In this document: positions 36,906 through 48,096 of the stretch, piece by piece | Layout: every line of letters starts with the position of its first letter | Position numbering within the stretch: the first letter of the stretch is position 1 | Origin: Macrotrachela quadricornifera | Taxonomy: Eukaryota; Rotifera; Eurotatoria; Philodinida; Philodinidae | Assembly (NCBI GenBank): GCA_022393335.1 | Contig: JAJEKB010021763.1 | Location: 1 to 64,000, forward strand | DNA: 64,000 nt | Direction: 5' to 3' | Notes under the pieces: generated by a model | Database searches by the model: none | Told to the model about the DNA's origin: nothing | What the model saw: the letters and a program-made list of their open reading frames with translations, nothing else | Made by a program: the position numbers and the translations under genes

Positions 36906-39900
36906 ATGCAAAATAAGGAAACAAAGCCAACAATAGCAGATGGACCACGGCAACATGGCAGCACGGTGTCACAACGAGCGTCGTATGCTCACTGTATTCA
37001 GAATTTCTTATTGATCTGGCTCGATAGCAGTATTGATGAAGTCAAAAATGCCGATTACATTAATGCAATTTCCAAATTACGGGAAGTTGTAAACAGCGTA
37101 CATACATTCACCACAATGAATGAATGTGTTAACTTTATTAGCAGCATTAAAGAAGAAAAAATCTTTATGATTTCATCGAGTGCACTTGGAGAAATAACAG
37201 TACCTGCTGTTCACGAAATGCCACAGGTGAGTGCGATCTATATTTTTTGTGGAAACAAAGATCTCCATGAGCTATGGACAAAAAATTGGAGAAAGGTCAA
37301 AGGTGTCTTCACAGATATTAAACCAATTAGTGAAGCACTGAAACAGGCCGCTCAAGAGTGCGATCAAAATACCATTTCGATGAGCTTTGTAGCCACAAAT
37401 GGTGATGCAACAAACAAAAACCTTGATCAACTCGACCAATCCTTTATGTACACTCAAATACTAAAGGAAATCCTTTTAACAATCGATTTTGAGCGGCATC
37501 ACATACAAAAGTTTACTAACTACTGCCGAGAACGATTTGCTGGTAACACGAGCGAATTAAAAAATATTGATAAACTTGAAAAAGAATATGGCAAACATCC
37601 TCCAATCTGGTGGTATACTTGTCACTGTTTTCTTTATTCTATGTTAAGCCGTGCTTTACGAATGATGGAAGTGGACCTCATCGTTAATATGGGTTTTTTT
37701 ATTAAAGATCTTCACAAGCATATTGAGCAACTTCACTTAGAACAATATGTCGGGCTTACTCATTCGACCTCATTTACGGTATATCGTGGACAAGGTATCT
37801 CGCAAACAGACTTTGATAAATTATTCAAGACAATATATGGTTTATTGTGTTTTAATAATTTTTTATTCACTAGCATGAACCGACAAGTATCTCTTAATTC
37901 TGCTCGACAAACAATAGAAACTTCTGATTTTGTAGGCATTTTATTTGTCATAAAAATTGATACATCCATACCGTCAACACCTTTTGCTAATGTCCGCAAC
38001 TTCAGTTATTTCGAAAGTGAAGAAGAAATTCTCTTCTCAATGCATTCAATTTTTCGAATTAGAGATATAAACCAAATAGACAATAACAGTCGTCTTTGGG
38101 AAGTGAAATTGACAGTACCAAGTGGTAACGATCCTGATTTGCAAAGTTTAACTGAACAGATACGCAAAGAGACATTTCCACACCTGAGAGGATGGCATCG
38201 AATGGCTGAATTATTAATTAAATTTGCTCAATTTAGCAAGGCTCAACAAATCTGTGAAATTATGTTTGATGAAAACCCTAGTGACGATGAAGAAGCAAAT
38301 ATTTATTATAGGCTCGGAATGATCAAATATTACTATGGGGAATATACACAAGCCATTACATATTATGAACAATCAGTTGAAATTAAGCAGAAGATTTATC
38401 CTGCTGAACATCCCAATTTAATTGCTTCTTACAGTAAGACAGCTAGTATGTATGATAAGATGGGCGAATATTTGAAAGCACTTATATACTATGAAAAAGC
38501 ACTTGAAACTCTACATAGAACTCTTCAGCAAAATAATCCCAGTTTGGCTATATATTACAATAATATAGGTGGTGTGTATAACAACATGGGCGAGTATTCA
38601 AAAGCACTTGCTTATTATGAAACAGCACTTCAAATCTATCAGAAAACTTATCCTCAAAATCATCCTACTTTAGCTACTTCTTACAACAATATTGGCTCAG
38701 CGTACAAAAATATGAATGATTATTCAAAAGCACTTTCATATTATGAAAAAGCACTTGAAATTCTACATAGAAGTCTTCCTCAAAGTCCTCCACGTTTAGC
38801 TGTATCTTACAGTAATATAGGTAGTGTGTATGACAATATGGGCGAGTATTCAAAAGCGCTTGCGCACTATGAAACGGCACTTGAAATCTATCAAAAAGCT
38901 TTTACTCAAAGTCATCCTGATTCGGCTACTTCTTACAGTAATATAGGTAGTGTGTATGACAACATGGGCGAGTATTCAAAAGCACTTTCATTTTATCAAA
39001 AAGCACTTGAAATACGACAAAAATGTTTTCCTCAAAATCACCCGAGTTTAGCTATATCTTACAATAATATAGGTGGTGTGTACAACAATATGGGGGAGTA
39101 TTCAAAAGCACTTGCATATTATGAAAAAACATTACAAATCTATGAAAAAGCTCTTCCTCAAAATCATTCTAATTTCGCCACTTCTTATAATAATCTTGGT
39201 TCAGTGTACAAAAACATGGATGATTATTCAAAAGCACTTTCATATTATGAAAAAGCACTCGAAATTCTGCAAAAAACTCTCACTCAAAATCATCCGAGTT
39301 TAGCTTTGTCTTACAATTATACAGGTGATGTATATAATAAGATGAGCGAGTATTCAAAAGCACTTGCTTATTATAAAACAGCACTCGAAATACAACAAAA
39401 AGCTCTTCTTCAAAATCATCCTGAGTTGGCTACTTCTTACAGTAATATAGGTGGTGTGTACGACCGGATGAATGAGTATTCAAAAGCACTTTCATTTCAT
39501 GAAAAAGCGCTCGAAATACGACAAAAATGTTTTCCTCAAAATCATCCAAGTTTGGCTATATCTTACACTAATATAGGCGATGTATATAAAAACATGGGCG
39601 AGTATTCAAAAGCACTTGCATATTATGAAACAACACTTGCAATCTATCAGAAAACTCTCTCTCAAAATCATTCGAGTTTAGCTGTATCTTACAATAATAT
39701 AGGTAGTGTATATGACAATATGGGTGATTATTCAAAAGCACTTTCATTGTATGAAAAAACACTTGAAATACGACAAAAGACTCTTCCTGAAAATCATCCT
39801 GATTTGGCTACGTCTTACAATAATATCGGTTCCGTGTACAAAAACATGAGTAGTTATTCAAAAGCACTACCGTATTATGAAAAATCACTTGAAATTCTAC

Positions 39901-40733
39901 AGAGAACTCTTCCTCAAAATCATCTCAGTTTGGTTATATCTTATAGTAATATAGGTGATGTATATAACAACATTGGCGAGTGTTCAAAAGCACTTTCATA
40001 TTATGAAAAAACACATGAAATCCTACAAAAAACGCTTGTTCAAAATCATCCTGATTTGGCTACTTCTTACAATAATATTGGTTCCGGGTACAAAAACATG
40101 GGTAGTTATTCGAAAGCACTTTCATATTATGAAAAAGCACTTGAAATGTACCAAAAAACTTTTTCTGAAAATCATCCCTGTTTGGCTATATCTTACAGTA
40201 ATATAGGTAATGTGTATAACAACATGGGGGAGTATTCAAAAGCTCTCTCATTTCATGAAAAAGCGCATGAAATTAGACGAAAAACTCTTCCTCAAAATCA
40301 TCCTCATTTAGCTACTTCTTACAGTAATATTGGCTTGGTGTATGACAACACGGGTGAGTATTTAGAGGCGCTTTCGTTTCATGAACGGGCACTTGAAATA
40401 CGACAAAAAACTCTTCCTCAAAATCATCCTGATTTAGCTGCTTCTTACGCATGTCATGGTTCTGTGTATGACAAGATGGGCGAATATTCGATAGCAGTTT
40501 CGTATTATGAAAAAGCACTTGAAACTCTACAAAAAACTCTTTCTCAACATCATTCTCATTTAGCTTTGTGTTACAATAATATAGGTGGTGTGTATGACAA
40601 ATTGGGTGACTATAAGAAAGCACTTTCATTTTATGAACATGCTCTAGATATAGGGCAACGTGTGCTACCTATAAATCACACATATCTTCAAACATATAGG
40701 GAAAATATTGAAAGTATAAAAAAGGAATTGTAA
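36906..40733 (+). CDS. NAD:arginine ADP-ribosyltransferase fused to 19 kinesin-light-chain-type TPRs
   Basis: A single uninterrupted frame of 1275 residues. The N-terminal part (about 1-260) is uncharacterised, with IWWYTCHCFLYSMLSRALR just before the catalytic core. An ART domain follows: VYRGQG near 292 (catalytic Arg), FTSMN near 322 (the S-T-S-like element), and a YFESEEEILFS segment near 370 supplying the E-x-E pair, so the R-S-E triad of arginine-specific mono-ADP-ribosyltransferases is present. Residues 464-1261 are 19 TPR units of exactly 42 residues with the pattern SYxNIGxVYxNMGEYSKALxYYEKALE, typical of kinesin light chains and TPR_12. The product probably modifies proteins docked on the TPR solenoid. 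There is no signal peptide. Lack of introns and slightly higher GC than its neighbours fit a retrocopy or acquired gene. The start is the first ATG of the frame. Confidence 0.92.
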   Translation: MQNKETKPTIADGPRQHGSTVSQRASYAHCIQNFLLIWLDSSIDEVKNADYINAISKLREVVNSVHTFTTMNECVNFISSIKEEKIFMISSSALGEITVPAVHEMPQVSAIYIFCGNKDLHELWTKNWRKVKGVFTDIKPISEALKQAAQECDQNTISMSFVATNGDATNKNLDQLDQSFMYTQILKEILLTIDFERHHIQKFTNYCRERFAGNTSELKNIDKLEKEYGKHPPIWWYTCHCFLYSMLSRALRMMEVDLIVNMGFFIKDLHKHIEQLHLEQYVGLTHSTSFTVYRGQGISQTDFDKLFKTIYGLLCFNNFLFTSMNRQVSLNSARQTIETSDFVGILFVIKIDTSIPSTPFANVRNFSYFESEEEILFSMHSIFRIRDINQIDNNSRLWEVKLTVPSGNDPDLQSLTEQIRKETFPHLRGWHRMAELLIKFAQFSKAQQICEIMFDENPSDDEEANIYYRLGMIKYYYGEYTQAITYYEQSVEIKQKIYPAEHPNLIASYSKTASMYDKMGEYLKALIYYEKALETLHRTLQQNNPSLAIYYNNIGGVYNNMGEYSKALAYYETALQIYQKTYPQNHPTLATSYNNIGSAYKNMNDYSKALSYYEKALEILHRSLPQSPPRLAVSYSNIGSVYDNMGEYSKALAHYETALEIYQKAFTQSHPDSATSYSNIGSVYDNMGEYSKALSFYQKALEIRQKCFPQNHPSLAISYNNIGGVYNNMGEYSKALAYYEKTLQIYEKALPQNHSNFATSYNNLGSVYKNMDDYSKALSYYEKALEILQKTLTQNHPSLALSYNYTGDVYNKMSEYSKALAYYKTALEIQQKALLQNHPELATSYSNIGGVYDRMNEYSKALSFHEKALEIRQKCFPQNHPSLAISYTNIGDVYKNMGEYSKALAYYETTLAIYQKTLSQNHSSLAVSYNNIGSVYDNMGDYSKALSLYEKTLEIRQKTLPENHPDLATSYNNIGSVYKNMSSYSKALPYYEKSLEILQRTLPQNHLSLVISYSNIGDVYNNIGECSKALSYYEKTHEILQKTLVQNHPDLATSYNNIGSGYKNMGSYSKALSYYEKALEMYQKTFSENHPCLAISYSNIGNVYNNMGEYSKALSFHEKAHEIRRKTLPQNHPHLATSYSNIGLVYDNTGEYLEALSFHERALEIRQKTLPQNHPDLAASYACHGSVYDKMGEYSIAVSYYEKALETLQKTLSQHHSHLALCYNNIGGVYDKLGDYKKALSFYEHALDIGQRVLPINHTYLQTYRENIESIKKEL
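38295..40688 (+). repeat. Coding tandem repeat, 19 x 126 bp (TPR units)
   Basis: Nineteen head-to-tail 126 bp units without length change. Units four apart are often most alike (3 with 7; 4 with 8; 6 with 10, sharing ALEIRQKCFPQNHPSLA), and the residue before SY alternates between Thr and Ile/Val/Leu, which points to growth by duplication of two- and four-unit blocks. Confidence 0.9.
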
Positions 40734-42825
40734 TGAAATTTTTTTTTTGATTTGTACAGTAAAGATTCAAAAATTTAGAAAGAAAATTTTCCATTTAAGA
40801 GACATGCGCACAGTTAGAGAGAAACTTACTCAAATTGAAAAAACACAATGGGATGATACCTATCAGTAAGGTAACTTATAGATATACATACACATATACA
40901 TATACGAAAATGTATATGCATGATAAAACGAAATTCATAGCATAGTTGATATTTTTCAACACGAAGAGTTTTTGTGTGTGGTATGTGGCCGTCTGATAGA
41001 CTTTATAAAAGTAAAGACGGACGGAAGAGAAATGAAAAATTTTCTGTATTGATATAAGGAATTATTGTTCTGTTCCAATACAACACTAATTCAGTATAGC
41101 CATATAAAAAAAGAGAAAACATATGAAATCTCATCGATGAAATGAATTCTTGCTACCTATATTAAATAGCTATTAAATTCGGAGCAATAAAAGTTATTCA
41201 ATATACATGGAAATAAATCATGTAATTGAGCGAAAGGAGAATATAACTTCATCTTAGAATACAGGTAATTTTTATAGGGTTCATGTTAATTGATTCATTT
41301 TATCTAGCCGTTATATAATAATACAATTCATCATTGAATATATGACGACTAGTGTTAATAAAATAATTAATCAATCATGTTTTTTATTACCATTATGTTA
41401 CATTGTTTTCTACCTGCTGCTTATGATTTTATTTCGTTTGACTTTTTAATATAAGAAATATGAGTCATTATTAGACGTCCGTAAAATGGTGATGGTCACG
41501 ATCACGCGTTACCGTGACTTTGACCGACAACCAGGCTTACAAAGTATTAATAGAATGTATTGGGTTTTCACAGACTGATAGAATTTTTTAAAAAAGTTCC
41601 TAATTGCGGAAATCAACTTTCCAAGATCCTACAAATTTTTCAGAAAAATCCTGAATTTTCTACAAGTTTTTCTGTAACCTTTCCTGTTTCCAAATTATGC
41701 TCCACTTATTTATTGATATTTATCAAGAAACATTTATGAATCGACATAGATCCAGTGTTTTCTTCGTTTTTTGTAAAGATAAAGCATAACATTATTGAGA
41801 ATCTGATCGAGCAAAACTTGTTTCAGCGGGTAAAAACTAATCCTCAAAATCTTTTCAACTCTTTACTTGATGTAGAGACGACAACTACGAATTTTGGAAT
41901 ATGCATTTCAGATTATTGACTATAACATCTGGCAATTCCGATTGTACTTTGAAACAGATACTGTTACTGAAGTGTTCATAGGTCTAAAAGATTGGAAGGT
42001 CGAAAATTTTTGTGAAATTTCTTCAAAATGTTTAAGCATTTTTGTACATTTTACAGAGATTTTGAGGATTTCCGGCAATTTTTCAGGAATTATTAGAATG
42101 TTTTCGAAATTTTCATGAATTTTTCAAAGGTTTTTAAAGAACTTTTGAAAATATTTTTAAAAATGTTTTACATTATGAAGTCATTAAAAAATTTCTGAAA
42201 ACTTTGACGAATATTTCCTGAACTTTTAAAAAATGTCTGTAAATCGTCGAGCAATACAACAAAATTTTCAACGATTGGAGGGGTGTCACAGCTCCAACAA
42301 TTCCTCATCGGGACACTCATGTACTTCTACTTAGCAAAATTATGTTTTATACCGACAATCTCAAGTGTCTTGGAATCTAAATATTGATTCAAGTAAATAT
42401 TGAATTAGAAGAAAAAGAAAAACAATATTATCTTATTTTTCTTTATATCGAAATTTTCTTTTTATAATCATGTTTTTCATTTCATTCTTTTATGTTAATT
42501 TATTTTTTATTGATGAATAGATTTGTTTTCTTCATATATTAACTATTTTATGAGATCTAGAAATTTTTATATATTTATAAGTTATTACATGTTTGAATTC
42601 TGAATTTATTTAATTTTCAATATCTTATTTTATCAATCTTATTTTATCGAAGAATTATTATGAACAAATAAATGATGAAATAGATTAAGAATTAATAGCA
42701 ATATAATGTTATTTTCTAACTAAAGTATCATATACTTGTTTATTAAATAAAATATAGTTCTTATATTTAAATAACAGAAACATGTTTTATTATTGATGAC
42801 GTCTTTTTTTCATTTCAGAAAGATT
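40734..42825. other. Spacer with degenerate short repeats
   Basis: No gene. Between about 42050 and 42240 the sequence is a loose run of GAATTTTTC/GGAATTTT-like words, and a partly inverted counterpart (cagaaaaatcctgaattttctac) lies at 41640-41665, possibly the worn ends of an old element. A stretch at 41470-41540 is more GC-rich (gatcacgcgttaccgtgac). Confidence 0.35.
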
Positions 42826-44636
42826 TTATTCAATGTCCTCTATGTTTTCTTTAACTTGTGCAGCTTGTCCGACAATTTTTTTTCCTTTTTCAGCAGCTTT
42901 TCTTGTTTCTTCAGCTGCTTTAGCTGCTTCTCCTTCAATTTTTGTAAGTAATTCTTGCATTTCGTTTTTTGATGCTTCTAATTTTTCTATTTCTAAAAAT
43001 ACAATAATAAACATTATTTTGAAATAAAAATTCAAAAATAGAATATTTACCTTCACGTGTTTGTTCTTGTTCCATTTCTTTTATTTTATTTGCTGTATTA
43101 TGTTTCAATTCCTTTGACTGTAGGTTAGGGTCTGAATCGCGAAATTTTCGGTGTGTTTGTGGGTTTGTGTGTTTGTCCGCAGGGTCAAAGGTCAAAAAAA
43201 CATCATCAATGATATTCCCTTGACTATATTCAGGGTCTCAATCCCGAAATTGACGATGTGTTTTGTGTGTTTAGCCGTACCTCGAATTGGTCCATTTTTT
43301 GACCAATCAGAATGCATCTTTCAGTGGAAAAATAGGAGGTTGGGTAGGCTATTATAGAAATGGTACGATGGGCTTTCAATATTGCCACTATTATCCGGGT
43401 GAAACATAGGGTTGTTCGGATCGATTAGAGGTAATCATAGATATCCTAAAATGCGCCTCGAACACCACGATGTTGTTCCAATATAATAGTGGAAAAACAG
43501 GAGCTTGGGCTGGCCATTATAGAAATGGCCTGATGGACTCTCAATATTGCCACTATTATACTGGTAAAACATGGGGTTCTTTAGATAGATTAATGGTTGT
43601 CATAGACATTCCTTTGACTGTAGTCAGGGTATGCATCGCGAAATTGACGGTGTGTTTGTCTGCACTTTGGGGATTGGTCAATTTTTTCTACCAATCAGAA
43701 TGCATCATTGCTAGGACTCACACATGCTCACGTAGCCTAGTACGGGCGGGTCCTCATGCACTACATATCTGGGCTACCCTTGGGTCCTGAACTATTATAT
43801 ATTGAGGGTACCCATAGGTTCTCAACTATTATGTATCGATGGTATCCGTTATAATCAAGAGCTATCCCGTTAGCTTTAGTCGTAATCTTAAATTGTAAAA
43901 AGAATATATATGTCACCAGGGTATTAGTCCGAAGCTACAGTCAAGGGACCTAGTGGATCGCCTCGATCCACGCTACTTGTTTTTTATATGCTGTATTTAA
44001 TTCCAAATAAATTTCTCCTATTTTATTTGCTATATGATTAGATGAATCATTTTGACTTGTTATTTTTAATCTATTTAAAAATATTCATAAACGAAAACTA
44101 AAAAATTCAAATCATACTTTAATTCTTCATCATTATTATTATCATCTTCAGTATTAACATCTTCAGAATGATCCATTTTTTCAATTATTAGAGGACCAAT
44201 ATATAAATTTATACTAAAACAAACAAAAGCAGAAGAATTTTATTTTTTATTTTAAAATTGAAATAAGATAAACTTACGAAGTAAAATGATATTTATTATT
44301 TTCTTTTACATCATCTAAATAATCATCACAAATATTAGGATCTTTGAATGTGATGAAAACAATTCTAAATGGTTCTTCTACAGCATTAGTTGGTATATGA
44401 ATTTGTTCATAATGTAAACCTGAGAATAATTGTTTTATTTGTTGTTCATTTAAATTTGTTGGAATATTTGATACTTTTATTGTAGACTAAAATAAGAAAA
44501 TAAAAATTTATATATATGTTATGAAAATTTTTACTCGACATTTTTTATCGTATGCCAAATTTTTTGCTTCTTTTCCTTTACTTTTAATTAATACTGGATT
44601 AGATCCTGATTTTGACCTAAAAAAACGCGAAATCAT
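42826..44636 (-). CDS. RRM-like protein with C-terminal coiled coil
   Basis: Six exons (44636..44535, 44486..44278, 44213..44118, 44070..43977, 43117..43051, 42992..42826) join in phase, 244 residues. An in-frame TAG lies upstream of the ATG at 44636. After a basic start, residues about 35-100 resemble an RRM: STIKVSNIPTNLNEQQIKQLF (RNP2-like strand and helix 1) and EEPFRIVFITFKDP (RNP1-like strand). An acidic linker with EDDNNNDEE follows, then a heptad-rich coiled coil to the end (ELKHNTANKIKEMEQEQ, KIEGEAAKAAEETRKAAEKGKK). It may bind RNA or a protein partner; the family was not identified. Introns are 47-64 bp except the fourth, 859 bp and packed with repeats, whose GT and AG sit exactly at the repeat edges. 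Repeat DNA also begins about 40 bp upstream of the ATG. Confidence 0.75.
43118..43976. repeat. Repeat-filled intron of the RRM gene
   Basis: GC-richer than its surroundings. A block with CTTTGACTGTAG...ATCGCGAAATTGACGGTGTG occurs three times on the plus strand (starting near 43111, 43218 and 43611), and a roughly 125 bp block (AGTGGAAAAA... to ...TAGATAT) occurs twice (about 43321-43445 and 43481-43605). The far end carries an inverted copy (CTACAGTCAAGGGAC near 43935). The duplicated block has an open translation with GHYRNG and YCHYY phrases, perhaps the trace of a former coding repeat. Read on the minus strand the unit starts GTAGCG and ends CTACAG, so it can be spliced out cleanly. Confidence 0.7.
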
Positions 44637-44675
44637 AATGTAGAAAAAAAACAGAATCTACAACGAACAACAACA

Positions 44676-44800
44676 TCCCAGGTTAATCACGCCCGATCGT
44701 AAACGGTCGTATACGTTCAACGTAAACGATTGTCGTGCACGACGGTAGTATATGATCGTATACAGTCGTAGATTAGTCGTAAACTGAGATTCATTTCTCG
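44676..44800. repeat. Partial copy of the TCGTATACGA repeat family
   Basis: Starting CCCAGGTTAATCACG, this block is dense in CGTATAC/ACGATCG/CGTAAAC words and matches the ends of the element at 58381-59557 (shared tail GTATACAGTCGTAGATTAGTCG, seen inverted at 59490-59520). Its own far end was not found. It sits about 40 bp upstream of the RRM gene's start codon. Confidence 0.6.
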
Positions 44801-45044
44801 ACCATACTGTTAACTATTGAATTCAGCACAGAATCCAACAGAACGTAGAAAGCAATATGAAATGTTTTAAATTATATTTTTTGCATTGTTTCGAACTATA
44901 ATATCGAACACTTATTATTTATATATTTAAATAGATTTTGCTTTTTATTGTCATATTATTGATCATAATAAAATAAAAAAGTTATATTTTTTTATTTCAA
45001 TATTTTCTTTTTATTTGTCTGTAGACTATCCAGGTCGAAATCAC

Positions 45045-45215
45045 ATCATCGGATCCTATTCAATCCGACAATCGCATTCGATAGGAAACCGATAACCGGA
45101 AACTGGTGGAATTCGACGAATTCCGACATCGGAAATCGTCGGATTCTGATAACAGGATCCGGTGGTATCCCCCTGTCGAAAAACGTCGGATCCGACAGTA
45201 CTGCTGTCGTTAGGT
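45045..45215. repeat. GC-rich patch of TCGGA/TCCGA palindromic words
   Basis: About 170 bp with a dozen TCGGA, TCCGA and GGATCC words in both orientations, unlike the AT-rich surroundings. It may be a short mobile element or a decayed satellite; no terminal repeats were defined. Confidence 0.4.
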
Positions 45216-45879
45216 CTATTTTATCATATAACTGGAAAAGTAAGTATTATATTAATTAAAACATTTTGTTTTTTATTTATTTTAGATTTATTTATATATA
45301 CAAGTAGCGCTCATTCTACGGATTCGCTGACCCTTTGCTGAAAGTGAATTCAGTGTGATTATCATTCAAAAAAGTTTTCTTTTGGATCATCTTATATTTT
45401 AATCCTTTTGATTGCATGAAAGCTACGAAACAAAACATCCACTCTAGCGATGATCATTTTATAGAAACATCCCTATATAGATTCATACATAAATGACAAG
45501 TAAATCTCAAATTCGAGTTTTTTTGTCTTCGATTGTGATTGATCATGTCTAATACAGATATCTGACGATATTCAGTGGTTTGGGACGTCATATTTTCTAA
45601 TCCTGAACTCTGACTTATTTGAACAAAACGGAGAGACAAATATTCATGTCTTTCTAAGCGCAATATTTATCGCTATACGACTGTTTCTTTAAGAAAATGG
45701 AATTAGATGTGGTTTAGATGTTTCAATTTGTTCATCAAGCTCAGTAGCGCGACGAACATGGCAATCACCCCAAACCGCAATCTCATAAATAAATATCTTT
45801 TTCCAAACTAGAGAATTTTGGACAGCTTTTTAAAGTTTTAGGACGACACAACTGCATATCCATTGCTTCTTATGCTGCA

Positions 45880-47460
45880 CTAAGCAAATAATACCCATGT
45901 TAGTATTCACAATTCCTTTATTGGATATGCTCTGTTACATAAAGTGTCTAATAAAGAATTATTTTTCCTCAAGAATCGAGTCATTTGAGAATCTATTAAG
46001 GCACTCCAAATCTCATTTAATGCACTTATGATAAACTTTTAAAATCAACGACTGGTCGTTCGTCGACCTGCCTCCGGTCGGCCACTCACGACTAGTCGTT
46101 TCCATGTACGCTTTGTTTTTCTATCGGTCATCAGTCACATTAGAATTCTCATGCGCATAAAAGTAGCTTACTCATAACATATCGATATGCAATCCGAAAC
46201 TCCCAACACCCAGATAACATTGTGTAATTTAAATCAGTTTTCAATTTCTTTTTTGTTTTTACAAAATGATATTTTGCCGGATTCATTATCAAATAAGATT
46301 AATTAGGCTCCTTGAAAAATTCACTTTCAATTACTTGAAACATATTCCAAAACTATGTCTTGAAATAACGTTCTAAGTCAATGACTAGTTGTTTGTCGGC
46401 CTCCCTCCGGTCGGGCACTCACGACTAGCCGTTTCCATATTTAACGCCGCTACATCCTTCAATATTAGTTTAGGTTTCAACCGAATAGATGCATCGCGTT
46501 TTCATTCTTCTCAAAATGTTACTGGGCATTTGTTAATACACTCATCAAGGAACTAAAAAACGAAAACTATTCGAAAACTGCTATCAATAGAATACATTAC
46601 AATGTGATCTAGGAAAAATCTTTGTCTATTTTGAATGTTATTTTAAGAGTGATGTCTATGAAGACTCAACAATACGACATCAAGCAACCACTTCGTTTTT
46701 TTACATACTCTTGTATAAATCTTACTCAAAAGTCTGACGTATGGTAATGTATAAAGAGAAATGTTTCTATTAAAGTCAATGTCGAACATGGATCACGACA
46801 CTTGATTATTCTTAATTCAAGTTTAAAATAGCAAGGTATTCAGTAAAAAATCTAAGAAATAGATTAAAATAGCTTTTATTCACTGTGAATTCGGATTTTC
46901 TGTACTTGACAACGGTCAGTCAAGTTTTATGAAAAACTATGATTTATTCATTTGTCATTAATTAAAAACAAACAATACTGAAAAACTAACTTCAGGCTTG
47001 AGTTTCCCATAGCAACGTATTTTTGGTGACTTTTTACTAGAGACAGTTCATGTTATTGATTATTAATTATTTGGTAAAATCCATTCAGTCTTAATTTATC
47101 GATCTTCCGCTATCTTGAATCAAAATTTTTAAGATAAATAACAAAACGAACTATAAATTGTTTATTTACTTATTATTAACCTCAAATTTGATCCGAGATT
47201 CGAATTTTATACCTTCGATAACCCTTCGTTGAGTTTTCTTATAGATCATCACAAGTTTTAAATATTAATCTAGACGACGTCATTTTTCGATTGGGATAAA
47301 TACACAAACATATTGACAAACTTTACACAAAAGCATATCTATAAAACTACAAACTCATTTTATGCTATATGATCCTTGCTTCAATTCGGGAAATAAATCG
47401 TTACTTCCTTAGAATAGAACATAGTGTAATCAAAAACCCCTTTCAAAGTTTTTATAAAAA
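45880..47460. repeat. Diverged direct repeat, copy A
   Basis: Ordered blocks here recur in the same order in copy B (about 48097-49310): AGCAAATAAxACC...TTAGxATTC, TGTCTAAxAAAGA, ATAAACTTTTAAAATCAACG, AAAAACTAACT...GTTTTTACT, TATTAATTATTTGGxAAA and CACAAACTxATTTTATG. Between them the copies differ by many substitutions and indels. Copy A also holds an extra internal duplication of about 330 bp spacing. Confidence 0.65.
46045..46440. repeat. Two short copies of a CGACTAGTCGTTT box
   Basis: A 60 bp unit with CCTCCGGTCGGxCACTCACG and the palindrome-like ACGACTAGTCGTTTCC occurs at 46045-46105 and again at 46378-46440. A truncated third relative (GTCTAGTCGTTTGCATATTT) lies near 48265 in copy B. 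Confidence 0.7.
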
Positions 47461-48096
47461 CTAACGCTACCGATCAATTTCTCGATCTAGACAATCTTTG
47501 ATCAAACCTTATAAAAAAATGCTTTTTTTAGTCTTTTTTTTTAAACAAGTAACGCTCGTTAAAAGTGATTCCCTTAAACCTCGACTGCATTCATTCTAGT
47601 TATTTTGAGAATCACTGATAGACAAACGGTCGACAAATGTGACGCTGTAGCCACCTCGCTGTAAACGAATCTCTCACATTTCATGATTTCTATAACCAAA
47701 ACTATCAATTTTAAATTCGAAAAATATCAAGTATCCACAATTTTTTCATCATAGATAACATTTTTTGACATTTCTGATGTATTGATAAAGCACTGACATG
47801 AGTCGCCTGGACTATAGTTCAACTGAAGTTCATCATGAAAAACTGAGACAAAACGTAATGTTCCCATCGATTTCAGCGAAGTCATTTTAGCCTGACCTTG
47901 TACCCTGAGCAAGCACACAAACACAGAATTGTTTTTCCTACGACCCCCCCCCCCTCGTCTCAGTCAAAAAAACAGGAATACAACATTTCGTCACAACTTT
48001 TCATTGGGATTTTCCGTAGCATTTATTCATTATGATCTCCTGATATAAGAAAAAATGCATAATGTTCGGAACTAAGTGAACTGAAATTCGGAATGA

